Source of the DNA: an uncultured Flavobacteriales bacterium | GTDB lineage: Bacteria; Bacteroidota; Bacteroidia; Flavobacteriales; UBA7430 | Assembly: GCA_913041775.1 (NCBI GenBank) | Contig: CAJWJW010000014.1 | Location: 1-13,848 of the forward strand | Length of the DNA stretch: 13,848 bases | Direction of reading: 5' to 3' | The notes under the pieces: generated by a model | What the model was told of the DNA's origin: nothing | The model's input: the letters and a program-made list of their open reading frames with translations, nothing else | Database searches by the model: none | In this document: positions 1 through 7,308 of the stretch, piece by piece | Numbering within the stretch: the first letter of the stretch is position 1 | Layout: every line of letters begins with the position of its first letter | Translations under genes and position numbers: made by a program

Positions 1-203
1 TCATATACTGCGATTTCATCTCCAAGCTCTGGAGATACTTCCCAAGCCGAACCTAGAATAAGTAAGGTGTGGTTGACGCCTGTATTTACAGGTCGAGCAA
101 AGCGTTCTGTTTTTAAGGTCTTTTGTTGGTATGTATTCAAATGAGTAGTTTGGGCAAATAGTCCAACACTAAAAAAAGAAAATAATGTAAGTAGTTTTTT
201 CAT
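1..203 (-). CDS. Exported protein of unknown function, N-terminal 67 residues only
   Basis: The reading frame starts at an ATG whose first base is 203 and stays open to the left edge, so only the N-terminus is present (67 complete codons). It begins MKKLLTLFSFFSVGLFAQ, a clear Sec signal peptide (two lysines, hydrophobic core, probable cleavage before or after FAQ), so the product is exported. The mature start is polar, followed by a stretch reading LLILGSAWEVSPELGDEIAV. A 'GDEIAVY' type segment is common in beta-rich repeats of large secreted or surface Bacteroidota proteins, but this is too little to name a family. It points the same way as the C25 protease upstream but is separated from it by 234 bases and a strong terminator, so it is probably transcribed on its own. 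No clear TAnnTTTG element was found in front of it. The export call is solid; function is unknown. Confidence 0.78.
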   Translation of the reverse strand, partial: MKKLLTLFSFFSVGLFAQTTHLNTYQQKTLKTERFARPVNTGVNHTLLILGSAWEVSPELGDEIAVY

Positions 204-391
204 AATGCCTAAAGTTTACGTTTAACAATACAGCTAGTTTTATTTCTGAGTGTAAGATTATGTAATAAACAAATAATTACAAAAAAAAAGACCCCCTCCA
301 AAACCCCCTAGGTGTGTAATAATTTCAATTGCACCCGCTTTATGGTACATTTGAAAGGATTCAAAATGAATTTTAATTTTTTTAAACAAAA
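204..391. other. Intergenic stretch with a C/G-rich tract
   Basis: No open frame or RNA gene was recognised between the left partial gene and the terminator of the C25 protease. It is very AT-rich apart from 292-308, where the plus strand carries two runs of five C separated by TCCAAAA (five G, TTTT, GG, A, five G on the minus strand), preceded by a run of nine A. This should hold the promoter of the left partial gene, but no convincing -7/-33 pair was seen. Confidence 0.5.
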
Positions 392-416
392 AAAGAGCCG
401 CATAAAGCGGCTCTTT
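392..416 (-). terminator. Rho-independent terminator of the C25 protease gene
   Basis: A perfect 10-bp inverted repeat (AAAGAGCCGC at 392-401, GCGGCTCTTT at 407-416) encloses a 5-base loop. Read on the minus strand, the GC-rich stem runs into seven T (388-394), the canonical intrinsic terminator layout. It lies 22 bases after the stop of the C25 protease gene and separates it from the exported protein gene at the left edge. Confidence 0.9.
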
Positions 417-437
417 AAAACTGAATATTTTTTTGAT

Positions 438-3400
438 TTACATCACAATAATAGACTTAGTGATCGTTAATCCATTTTCTAAATTTAGAGTCATTAAATA
501 ATAGCCCGCATCTAAATCCGCAATATTGAATTCAATTTCAGAACCTATATCTGAAAGCGACTTCACAACTTTCCCATCCATTTGTCTAACTAAAATAGTT
601 TTAACTTCTAGATCCGCAAGCTCAATTTTTATTTTATTTACTGCAGGATTAGGGTAGATTAATATGTTATAGCTTAAATCATTTAGGGAAAGAATTAAAC
701 AAGAACCATCGTCTACAATAGCCTCCATATTATAATTGGAAGCTATTGGGTCGGTACAACCTACCTCTAAAGATTGATCACATCCTGCAATAAAGCTTAC
801 TATTTCGCCATCATCAAAATCTGCACCAGCAGCAATTGTTTCTCCGCAAATCACAATACTATACCCTTCAGAAACTAAACCATCTCCATAAGAATCACTT
901 ATTTCAAATGTATAATAAGTGTTTGGCTCCAAACAGAATACATCTTGATATACTTCATCGGAATTTAAAGATCCTAAAACTACTTCTCCTACAACCTCAG
1001 CAAGTACATCTGCAAGAACCCATGCAGTTTCGTTTGCGTAATAATCGGTTGCTAAATTAATTTGCACCGCTGTATTTTCTAAAGAACAGCTAGGGCTTGT
1101 TAAGTTTAAAACAAAGTTAGCAGACAAGCCATCTTCGCTTATAGCGTTAACATAAATAACGTATTCGAATGCTAATGGAGCATCTTCGCTTAAAGTAAGA
1201 GGTACCGTAATTAAGGTGGTACTATTACTTTCGATTGCATCAAAAGGAATATCGTTTAAGCCAAAACTTAAAGAAGCTAGGTCTGTAGAAAAAGTTACAG
1301 TACCAACATCAGAAAGAGCATGTCCAATATTTTGCAAGTCGAATGTAACATCTATTGTCTCACCAAGAAGAATTGAATTAGCACCATTATCAAAGTTATA
1401 GGAATTTATATCTAATAGGGGAGCATTTACAATAAAGCTATTTGTAGTAAGCCATTCTGTACCATCAATATCTGTAATTATAAATTCTAAAGTCACCATT
1501 TCTTGGTCGTAGAAATCTCCATTTAAAGTAACCGTAATCAAATCATTCAATTCTAAAGATGATTCTGCACTTAAAGAATCTGTAGTAATTGGGTTGTAAT
1601 TAAGTACAACATTTGGATTAGTAGAGCTCACAAGTACAGACAAGCCAGAAGCAGTTACGGCTCCATAGTTTTGCAAGTTCAAGTTTAAAGTAAATACTTC
1701 ATTCAACTCAGCCTGACCATCACCAAATTCACCATCATCAATTAAAATAGAAGAACATGCAACGTAAGGAGCATTGGAACTCAATATATTTACGAGTCCC
1801 ATATATACCTTTTTATTTTGCTTAGTAGCGACTACGTCAAGAGCGATTAAAGTGTTAAGTGGATCAAAACTCAAAGTTACATTCCCAGTTTCATCGGTAT
1901 ACAATGCATCTAATAAGACTCCATTCTGACTAATTGCTACATAGGCATATTGTTCTGTACTTACAGTTAAAGAAGACATGCCTATAGCAAGAGCTTCAGG
2001 ATGAGATGCTATTAAATCAGAAGGCATTCCATAATAAGTAAGTACCGAAGGATCTCCCATTAAGTGATATATTTCCCAGTAATATTTAGAATTGCCACTA
2101 CCGGATTCTGTTACAGCCCAATTTCCTGACTGTAATAATTGACCTTGAGTGATAGACCAATCTGAACTTTGCTCATTGTTTTCGTGAAAACTACAGTCGT
2201 AAATAGCCAAGCCTGTTTCCTCGTAAGTCGGATTTGCAGATATCGGACCATTACCAACACTCCAATAATAATCTTCGTCCCAAAGAGTGTTATTAGACCC
2301 ACCAATATAACCCACAGCTCCACCTTTAGATTTTCTTAAAAGAGCTTCACCAAAGCATGTTACTCCATTAAAAGTATTTGATTGACAACAGTTACCAACC
2401 ATTAAACCATATTGATCTTCATTCGTTAAACCAGCAACATCAGAAAGCTCAAAACTAGGGTCTGACCAACCAGCAGGACCACAATGAGCTGTATAATTTG
2501 CAAAACCGACACCTTCGCTAACATGCTCAATTATAGCAGATTCCACTACATTCGAGTTTGTTTCTGGATATAGATAAACATAGGTATCCAGATTGTGTTC
2601 TGCATTAAAGTAATTGTCTGTACCGTAATTTATTTGTCCATTCCCATGGGTGGGCGCAAAGTTTCCGTCTACTCCAGCTACTAAAAGAACCTCGTCTAAA
2701 TAACTTGGGTCTGACATAGTTAATTGTTCGTATTGAATTGTTTTTTCAATTTGAATTGATAATTCTGAACTAGTAGTTGCAGAAAAGCGACCAAAGATCA
2801 TTTCGGGAAAGTAATCACCGTTGCCATCAAACTCACAGTAATACATATCTGAAACATGGGCTCCGACATCGAAGCTAGGGACTTGTTCGTGATCTCCTAC
2901 AATAATCAAATAGGTAGGTGCAGGGTTTTCATTTGTGGCATTATCGTAGAATGATTGAACATATGCCTTCATGCTTTCTACAGAACTCCCTACTTCAGTA
3001 GAACCTCTATAAGCTTCAATCACATCAAAGCCTTTTTTAGTTTTCCATTGGATAAATTCTTGTAAGTCCTCTTCAAACATAGGGTCCGAAAGAATAATCA
3101 TTCGGGTAGTATGTGTAGAGAATTCATGTTTCTCGTTGGAAGTATTATTGATTAATTTAGAGAAATTGATAGAAAAATCTTGCGATTTAAGAGCCTTAGG
3201 AATTGGAGTTATTTCATTTTCAAAATTGATAGAAAGCTCTAAATTTTCAATTACTTTTAATTCGTTTGTAATTGCATTATAAGAAAAAGGAGCAATTTGC
3301 AAACGAGCAATCGACTTACCGCGCATAGTACCTAAACGCTGAACTGTAATTGTCTTTTGAGTATAGAATTCATTTGCAGAGTAGGTATCTTCATTGTATA

Positions 3401-3788
3401 CGAAAGGAGATTTACTCGGATCTTGATTTTTAAAAATAGAAGCTTGAGAAGGTGCTATTTCATAAGAGTAACCTAAAGAAGCTAAATCCATAACATGCGC
3501 AGAAGAGCTCACTTCTTTAACGATTATCGCTCCCGAAGAAGGGACTTCAATAAGTTTACTGAAAACTGGCAAATCTGGATTCCCAATATCGTAAGATTTG
3601 GTAAGACCCTCTACAGTGATGTTAGAGTAACGTTCATCGCTAATAGAAATAGCACTCATATTTACTTTACCTGTTGTAAAGTTTAAATGCAATTTGCTTG
3701 AGCTACTTAAGAGTGTATTTATTGTACTTGTTTGAGCAGACAAACTAAAGGAAGTTAGGCAAATCAAAAAATAGATAATTTTCTTCAT
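438..3788 (-). CDS. Secreted gingipain-like cysteine protease (peptidase family C25) with T9SS sorting domain
   Basis: 1116 residues. Residues 1-18 form a Sec signal peptide ending SLSA/QT. Residues ~20-225 resemble the gingipain propeptide region. Residues ~229-585 are the C25 catalytic domain: it opens RMIILSDPMFEEDLQEFIQW, has the YLIIVGDHEQVP strand (293-304), then His435 (NYTAHCG) and Cys468 (GNCCQSNTF), followed by CFGEALLRKSKGGAVGYIG, which matches the gingipain order His, Cys, 'CFAEAL', Gly-rich strand. Cys467 precedes the likely nucleophile. Residues ~590-950 are beta-rich, Ig-like. ISDSYGDGL (963-971) and a GCTD...DDGSC motif (1010-1030) are typical of marine Bacteroidota secreted proteins. 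Residues ~1036-1116, starting near YPNP (1045), form a type A T9SS C-terminal sorting domain. PorU, the T9SS sortase, is also C25 but lacks such a tail, so this is a T9SS cargo rather than the sortase. Expected site is the cell surface or medium, acting on proteins; specificity (Arg, Lys or other) cannot be read. A weak -7 element (TATTTTTA, 3817-3824 minus) lies 28 bases upstream. Confidence 0.92.
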   Translation of the reverse strand: MKKIIYFLICLTSFSLSAQTSTINTLLSSSSKLHLNFTTGKVNMSAISISDERYSNITVEGLTKSYDIGNPDLPVFSKLIEVPSSGAIIVKEVSSSAHVMDLASLGYSYEIAPSQASIFKNQDPSKSPFVYNEDTYSANEFYTQKTITVQRLGTMRGKSIARLQIAPFSYNAITNELKVIENLELSINFENEITPIPKALKSQDFSINFSKLINNTSNEKHEFSTHTTRMIILSDPMFEEDLQEFIQWKTKKGFDVIEAYRGSTEVGSSVESMKAYVQSFYDNATNENPAPTYLIIVGDHEQVPSFDVGAHVSDMYYCEFDGNGDYFPEMIFGRFSATTSSELSIQIEKTIQYEQLTMSDPSYLDEVLLVAGVDGNFAPTHGNGQINYGTDNYFNAEHNLDTYVYLYPETNSNVVESAIIEHVSEGVGFANYTAHCGPAGWSDPSFELSDVAGLTNEDQYGLMVGNCCQSNTFNGVTCFGEALLRKSKGGAVGYIGGSNNTLWDEDYYWSVGNGPISANPTYEETGLAIYDCSFHENNEQSSDWSITQGQLLQSGNWAVTESGSGNSKYYWEIYHLMGDPSVLTYYGMPSDLIASHPEALAIGMSSLTVSTEQYAYVAISQNGVLLDALYTDETGNVTLSFDPLNTLIALDVVATKQNKKVYMGLVNILSSNAPYVACSSILIDDGEFGDGQAELNEVFTLNLNLQNYGAVTASGLSVLVSSTNPNVVLNYNPITTDSLSAESSLELNDLITVTLNGDFYDQEMVTLEFIITDIDGTEWLTTNSFIVNAPLLDINSYNFDNGANSILLGETIDVTFDLQNIGHALSDVGTVTFSTDLASLSFGLNDIPFDAIESNSTTLITVPLTLSEDAPLAFEYVIYVNAISEDGLSANFVLNLTSPSCSLENTAVQINLATDYYANETAWVLADVLAEVVGEVVLGSLNSDEVYQDVFCLEPNTYYTFEISDSYGDGLVSEGYSIVICGETIAAGADFDDGEIVSFIAGCDQSLEVGCTDPIASNYNMEAIVDDGSCLILSLNDLSYNILIYPNPAVNKIKIELADLEVKTILVRQMDGKVVKSLSDIGSEIEFNIADLDAGYYLMTLNLENGLTITKSIIVM

Positions 3789-3881
3789 GGATTTGGTTGT
3801 TTGGGTCTGCTATAGCTAAAAATATGCCACAAAAAAAACATCTCTTGTAAGACGTTTATAAACTGTTATAAAAAGGATTAA

Positions 3882-4178
3882 TTAAGTCAAATGAATTTTG
3901 TTTACAACGTCTATTAAACTATTATGAGAAACAGAATAGAAAGTATTCTTTCCAACTCTTTCTGAGGTAAGGATACGTTTTTTCTTAAGCGTATTTAAAT
4001 GATGAGAGGCGATTGCTTGCTCAATATTTAACGCATTAAAAATTTCGGTAACAGATAGTTTTGGTGAATTTTCAAGGAGTCTAATAATAGAAATTCTTAT
4101 AGGATGGCCTAGAACTTTCAGTTTAGAAGCAGCAGTCAAAAGCGCTTCAGAATTTAAATCTAATTCGTTAGTATTCAT
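3882..4178 (-). CDS. ArsR-family winged-helix transcriptional regulator, cysteine-free
   Basis: 98 residues from the ATG at 4178 (frame open from an upstream ATG at 4214, 110 residues). It is a small single-domain regulator: 'KLKVLGHPIRISIIRLL' (20-35) is the signature first helices of ArsR proteins, residues 41-65 form the helix-turn-helix with recognition helix around QAIASHHLNTLKKK, and 70-84 (SERVGKNTFYS) form the wing. It contains no cysteine and lacks the ELCVCDL metal-binding motif, so it is unlikely to be a thiol-type arsenic or cadmium sensor; the signal is unknown. I prefer the 4178 start because MNTNELDL is a natural N-terminus and a perfect TATATTTG promoter element sits at 4202-4209, which would place transcription initiation downstream of the 4214 ATG. 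It follows rpoN in the same orientation and may also be reached by readthrough. No terminator was seen between it and the C25 protease 93 bases downstream. Targets unknown. Confidence 0.85.
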   Translation of the reverse strand: MNTNELDLNSEALLTAASKLKVLGHPIRISIIRLLENSPKLSVTEIFNALNIEQAIASHHLNTLKKKRILTSERVGKNTFYSVSHNSLIDVVNKIHLT

Positions 4179-4201
4179 ATGAGGGGGGTTAATGAACAAC
4201 C

Positions 4202-4209
4202 CAAATATA
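4202..4209 (-). promoter_or_regulatory. Candidate -7 promoter element (TATATTTG) for the ArsR-type gene
   Basis: TATATTTG on the minus strand is a perfect match to the Bacteroidota sigma-ABfr -7 consensus TAnnTTTG, 23 bases before the ATG at 4178. No good TTTG -33 box was found at the usual 17-23 base distance (only TTTA, 13 bases away), which lowers confidence. It lies in the short gap and potential N-terminal extension between rpoN and the regulator gene. Confidence 0.45.
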
Positions 4210-4230
4210 CTCAAAAAGTATTTAAACAGA

Positions 4231-5679
4231 CTATATTTCTTTACGCAAACGTGCTACTGGGATATTTAACTGCTCCCGATATTTAGCCACTGTTCTTCGC
4301 GCAATAGGATACCCTTTTTCGATAAGCATGTCCATAAGCTTAGCATCGGTTAGAGGTTTTGCTTTATATTCAGCACTTATAACCTCCTCAAGAATCATTT
4401 TTATCTCCTTAGTGGAAACATCTTCTCCTTGGTCATTTTTCATAGATTCAGAAAAGAAGTACTTTATTAAATAGGTTCCGTAAGGGGTGTCTACGTATTT
4501 ACTATTGGCAACTCTAGAAACAGTAGAGATGTCCATTTCTACCTTTTCAGCAATATCTTTTAAAATCATTGGCTTCAATGATTTCTCATCGCCAGAAAGG
4601 AAAAATTCTTCTTGATAATTCATGATCGAAGTCATTGTAAGCATCAGTGTTCTGTGTCGCTGGCGGATAGCGTCTATAAACCACTTAGCAGAATCCAATT
4701 TTTGTTTTACAAAGATCACTGCATCCTTTTGTACTTTATCGGATTTATGTTTGGTTTCTTTATATCCTTGCAATAATTCTTTAAAACCATTATTTACTCT
4801 AAGCTCAGGAATCATTCCTGTATTCATAGCCAAATCTAACTCTCCATTAATAATCAAGATTCTAAAATCTGGTATTATATGTTGTATTATTCTGGTAGAT
4901 GCAAATAAAGCAGAACCAGGTTTTGGGTTGAGTTTTGAGATTTCTTTTAATGCTTTTTTTAGCAGTTCTTCAGAAATAGATAATCTAGACAATAATTTAT
5001 CGAAGTGTTTTTTTGACAGGGCATTAAAGTGGTTTTCTACAATTTCAAGTGCTACAGAAACAACCTCAGTTATCTTTTTTTTACGGAGCTGAATAAGCAT
5101 AGTCTCCTTTAAATCTCTTGCCCCTACTCCTAGTGGGTCAAAATCTTGAATGATTTTCAAAACCTCTTCAAGCTCAGCTACATCAGTTGTAATGTTTTGT
5201 GTAAAAGCAAGATCATCGACAATTAAAGCCAAATCTCTTCTTATATATCCATTGTCGTTAATACTCCCAATTAAATAGACCCCTATTTCGTAGTGATGCT
5301 CGCTTAAATTTCGCAAAGCCAACTGCTTCTCCAACAACTGAGTAGAACTCACTCCCATAGCTACAGGAATTGTTTTATCCTCTTGATCTGGACTTGTGTT
5401 ATTGGCAACTAATCGGTAACGAGGAGTTTCATCGTCACTTAAATATTCATCTATATTAATTTCAGCCGCTTCTATCTGCTGTTCTTCTCGTTCTTCATAG
5501 TCTTCAAAATCTGGCGCTTCGACTTCGTCAACGCCTTCTTCTATTGCAGGATTAGCCTCTAATTCCTCTTTTACTTTTTGCTCAAGTTCGATTGTTGGAA
5601 GCTGTATAAGCTTCATCAACCTTATCTGTTGAGGAGAAAGTTTTTGAGATAATTTCTGATGTAGAGACTGCTTTAACAT
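4231..5679 (-). CDS. rpoN: RNA polymerase sigma-54 factor (sigma-N)
   Basis: 482 residues, full length for the family. Region I (1-48) is the Gln/Leu-rich activator-interacting segment (QSLHQKLSQKLSPQQIRLM...). Region II (~50-105) is very acidic. The core-binding domain spans ~110-300 with DPLGVGARDL (181-190) and LNPKPG (250-255). A DNA-binding helix-turn-helix lies at ~372-393 (LKDIAEKVEMDISTVSRVAN). The RpoN box is ARRTVAKYRE (460-469), the invariant motif reading the -24 promoter element. The protein directs polymerase to -24/-12 promoters and needs an AAA+ enhancer-binding protein for open complex formation; no such activator gene is in the window. The start is 6 bases after the asnS stop, so the two are almost certainly cotranscribed, with rpoN under the promoter in front of asnS. 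It ends 52 bases before the chosen start of the ArsR-type gene. Confidence 0.97.
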   Translation of the reverse strand: MLKQSLHQKLSQKLSPQQIRLMKLIQLPTIELEQKVKEELEANPAIEEGVDEVEAPDFEDYEEREEQQIEAAEINIDEYLSDDETPRYRLVANNTSPDQEDKTIPVAMGVSSTQLLEKQLALRNLSEHHYEIGVYLIGSINDNGYIRRDLALIVDDLAFTQNITTDVAELEEVLKIIQDFDPLGVGARDLKETMLIQLRKKKITEVVSVALEIVENHFNALSKKHFDKLLSRLSISEELLKKALKEISKLNPKPGSALFASTRIIQHIIPDFRILIINGELDLAMNTGMIPELRVNNGFKELLQGYKETKHKSDKVQKDAVIFVKQKLDSAKWFIDAIRQRHRTLMLTMTSIMNYQEEFFLSGDEKSLKPMILKDIAEKVEMDISTVSRVANSKYVDTPYGTYLIKYFFSESMKNDQGEDVSTKEIKMILEEVISAEYKAKPLTDAKLMDMLIEKGYPIARRTVAKYREQLNIPVARLRKEI

Positions 5680-5685
5680 AATTAT

Positions 5686-7128
5686 TTAAAAGTCAGCGTT
5701 GTTTGGCGTTCTTGGGAAAGGTATTACATCTCTAATATTTCCCATTCCAGTAACAAATAGTATAAGTCTTTCGAATCCTAATCCAAAACCACTATGAGGA
5801 ACAGATCCAAATTTTCTAGAATCTAAATACCAAGCTAGTTCATGTTCTAGAACATCCATTTCTGCCATGCGAGACTTAAGAGAATCTAAACGCTCTTCTC
5901 TTTGTGAACCTCCAATAATTTCTCCAATTCCTGGAAACAACACATCCATTGCACGAACAGTTTTCCCATCGTCGTTCATACGCATATAAAATGCTTTGAT
6001 ATCCTTTGGGTAATCTGTAATAATTACTGGCTTCTTAAATTTCTTTTCTACTAGGTAACGTTCATGCTCTGATTGGAAATCTGCACCCCATTCCTCTATT
6101 AGATATTGGAATTTCTTTTTCTTATTCGGCTTAGAATTTCTAAGAATATCATAAGCTTCACTATAGGTAATACGCTCGAAATCATTCTCTGCGACAAATT
6201 TTAACTTTTCTATAAGACCTAATTCCTGTCGTTCTTCTTTTTTCTTATCCTTCTCTTCCTCAAACAAACGCTTGTCTAAAAAATCTAAATCATCTGCGCA
6301 GTTTTCTAAAGCGTAAGTACATAAATACCTAAGCATTTCTTCAGACAAGTCCATATTCTCTTCAAGATCTGCAAATGCTACTTCAGGCTCTATCATCCAA
6401 AATTCCGCTAAGTGACGAGAAGTATTCGAATTCTCTGCTCTAAAAGTAGGTCCAAAAGTATAAACCTTACCGAGTGCTAATGCAGCCATTTCAGCTTCAA
6501 GCTGACCAGAAACTGTTAAATTTGTTTCCTTTCCGAAAAAGTCTTGCGTATAATCAATTTCGCCATCTTCGGTTAAAGGAGGGTTCTTTTTATTTAAGGT
6601 ACTCACCGCAAACATTTCGCCGGCACCCTCGCAGTCAGATCCTGTAATTATTGGGGTGTGAACATTAGAAAAACCTTTTGCATTAAAAAAACTATGAACA
6701 GCAAATGTCATTGCATGTCTAATTCTGAATATAGCACTAAATGTATTCGTTCGAAAACGTAAATGCGCGTGCTCTCTTAAAAACTCTAGAGAGTGTTTTT
6801 TAGGCTGCAATGGGTATTCATCTGGGTCCGCAATCCCAATAACTTCTATTGACTCAGCCAACAATTCTATTGCTTGACCTGACCCCTGAGACTGAACGAG
6901 TTTACCTACTACAGAAAGACTCGTACCGGTATGAATCGTTTTTAAAATCTCTTCGGAAATAGCCTCTTCGGCTACCACTTGAATATTATTGATTGTAGAA
7001 CCATCATTTAAAGCAATAAACGATACGTGTTTACTACCTCTTTTAGTTCTAACCCAACCTTTTAGGTTTACCAATTCATCGCCTTCCTTTAAAGACAAGG
7101 CTTTTTTTACAGTCGTCCTTTCCATCAT
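5686..7128 (-). CDS. asnS: Asparagine--tRNA ligase
   Basis: 480 residues, normal for bacterial AsnRS. It charges tRNA-Asn with asparagine using ATP in the cytoplasm. The N-terminal OB-fold anticodon-binding domain covers ~5-105 (GWVRTKRGSKHVSFIALNDG, 24-43). The class II catalytic core follows: motif 1 around 145-162 (FFNAKGFSNVHTPIITGS), motif 2 around 225-238 (FGPTFRAENSNTSRH), motif 3 at 447-457 (GFGLGFERLIL), and the C-terminal RDVIPFPRTP (466-475) typical of AsnRS. The direct 'GSDCEGAGEMF' segment (163-173) and overall layout favour AsnRS over AspRS. A Lys/Glu-rich stretch (284-303) looks like a surface insertion. Two ATGs lie in tandem at the start; the first (7128) is used here, the second is equally possible. 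It is the first gene of the asnS-rpoN operon and is divergent from the TPR-CHAT gene across 180 bases. Confidence 0.97.
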   Translation of the reverse strand: MMERTTVKKALSLKEGDELVNLKGWVRTKRGSKHVSFIALNDGSTINNIQVVAEEAISEEILKTIHTGTSLSVVGKLVQSQGSGQAIELLAESIEVIGIADPDEYPLQPKKHSLEFLREHAHLRFRTNTFSAIFRIRHAMTFAVHSFFNAKGFSNVHTPIITGSDCEGAGEMFAVSTLNKKNPPLTEDGEIDYTQDFFGKETNLTVSGQLEAEMAALALGKVYTFGPTFRAENSNTSRHLAEFWMIEPEVAFADLEENMDLSEEMLRYLCTYALENCADDLDFLDKRLFEEEKDKKKEERQELGLIEKLKFVAENDFERITYSEAYDILRNSKPNKKKKFQYLIEEWGADFQSEHERYLVEKKFKKPVIITDYPKDIKAFYMRMNDDGKTVRAMDVLFPGIGEIIGGSQREERLDSLKSRMAEMDVLEHELAWYLDSRKFGSVPHSGFGLGFERLILFVTGMGNIRDVIPFPRTPNNADF

Positions 7129-7155
7129 CTTTTTAATAATCGTAACTTATTTAAG

Positions 7156-7185
7156 CAAATTTAATTTTTTCCAAGTAATAGCAAT
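7156..7185 (-). promoter_or_regulatory. Candidate promoter of asnS-rpoN
   Basis: On the minus strand TAAATTTG (7156-7163) matches the Bacteroidota -7 consensus TAnnTTTG exactly. ATTG (7182-7185) sits 18 bases further upstream, one mismatch from the TTTG -33 box and at the expected spacing. The -7 element ends 27 bases before the asnS ATG, giving a short leader. It shares the 180-base divergent region with the start of the TPR-CHAT gene; for that gene only a weak plus-strand pair (TTTG 7220-7223, GTTTTTTG 7245-7252) could be found. Confidence 0.45.
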
Positions 7186-7308
7186 AGGATTCTGGGGTTA
7201 TTTTACAACTACTCAAGCATTTGGTATTGTTTTTGATACAGCGCGTTTTTTGAAAAAAAGACTTTATAAATTAAGAATGAAGACTTACATTAGCGTAAAT
7301 ATTAATTT

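Noticed and set aside
438..3788. Identification of the C25 protein as PorU, the T9SS sortase
   Set aside because: It carries its own C-terminal sorting domain starting near YPNP (1045), which marks a cargo; PorU lacks one.
3856..3867. TTATAAACTGTT occurs here and again at 13687-13698, as if a dispersed repeat
   Set aside because: A 12-base AT-rich match is expected by chance several times in about 14 kb of such sequence, and flanks do not match.
4622..5092. Plus-strand open frame of 156 codons inside rpoN
   Set aside because: It is fully antisense to conserved sigma-54 core-binding sequence, with a composition (Ser/Ile/Cys-rich) typical of reverse-strand translation of a real gene.
7295..7304. 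GTAAATATTA upstream of the TPR-CHAT gene recurs on the minus strand at 11626-11635 upstream of the ECF sigma gene, a possible shared operator
   Set aside because: The position relative to the start codon differs (4 versus 30 bases), the motif is AT-rich, and a rough estimate gives about a 0.4 chance of one such match between the two regions.
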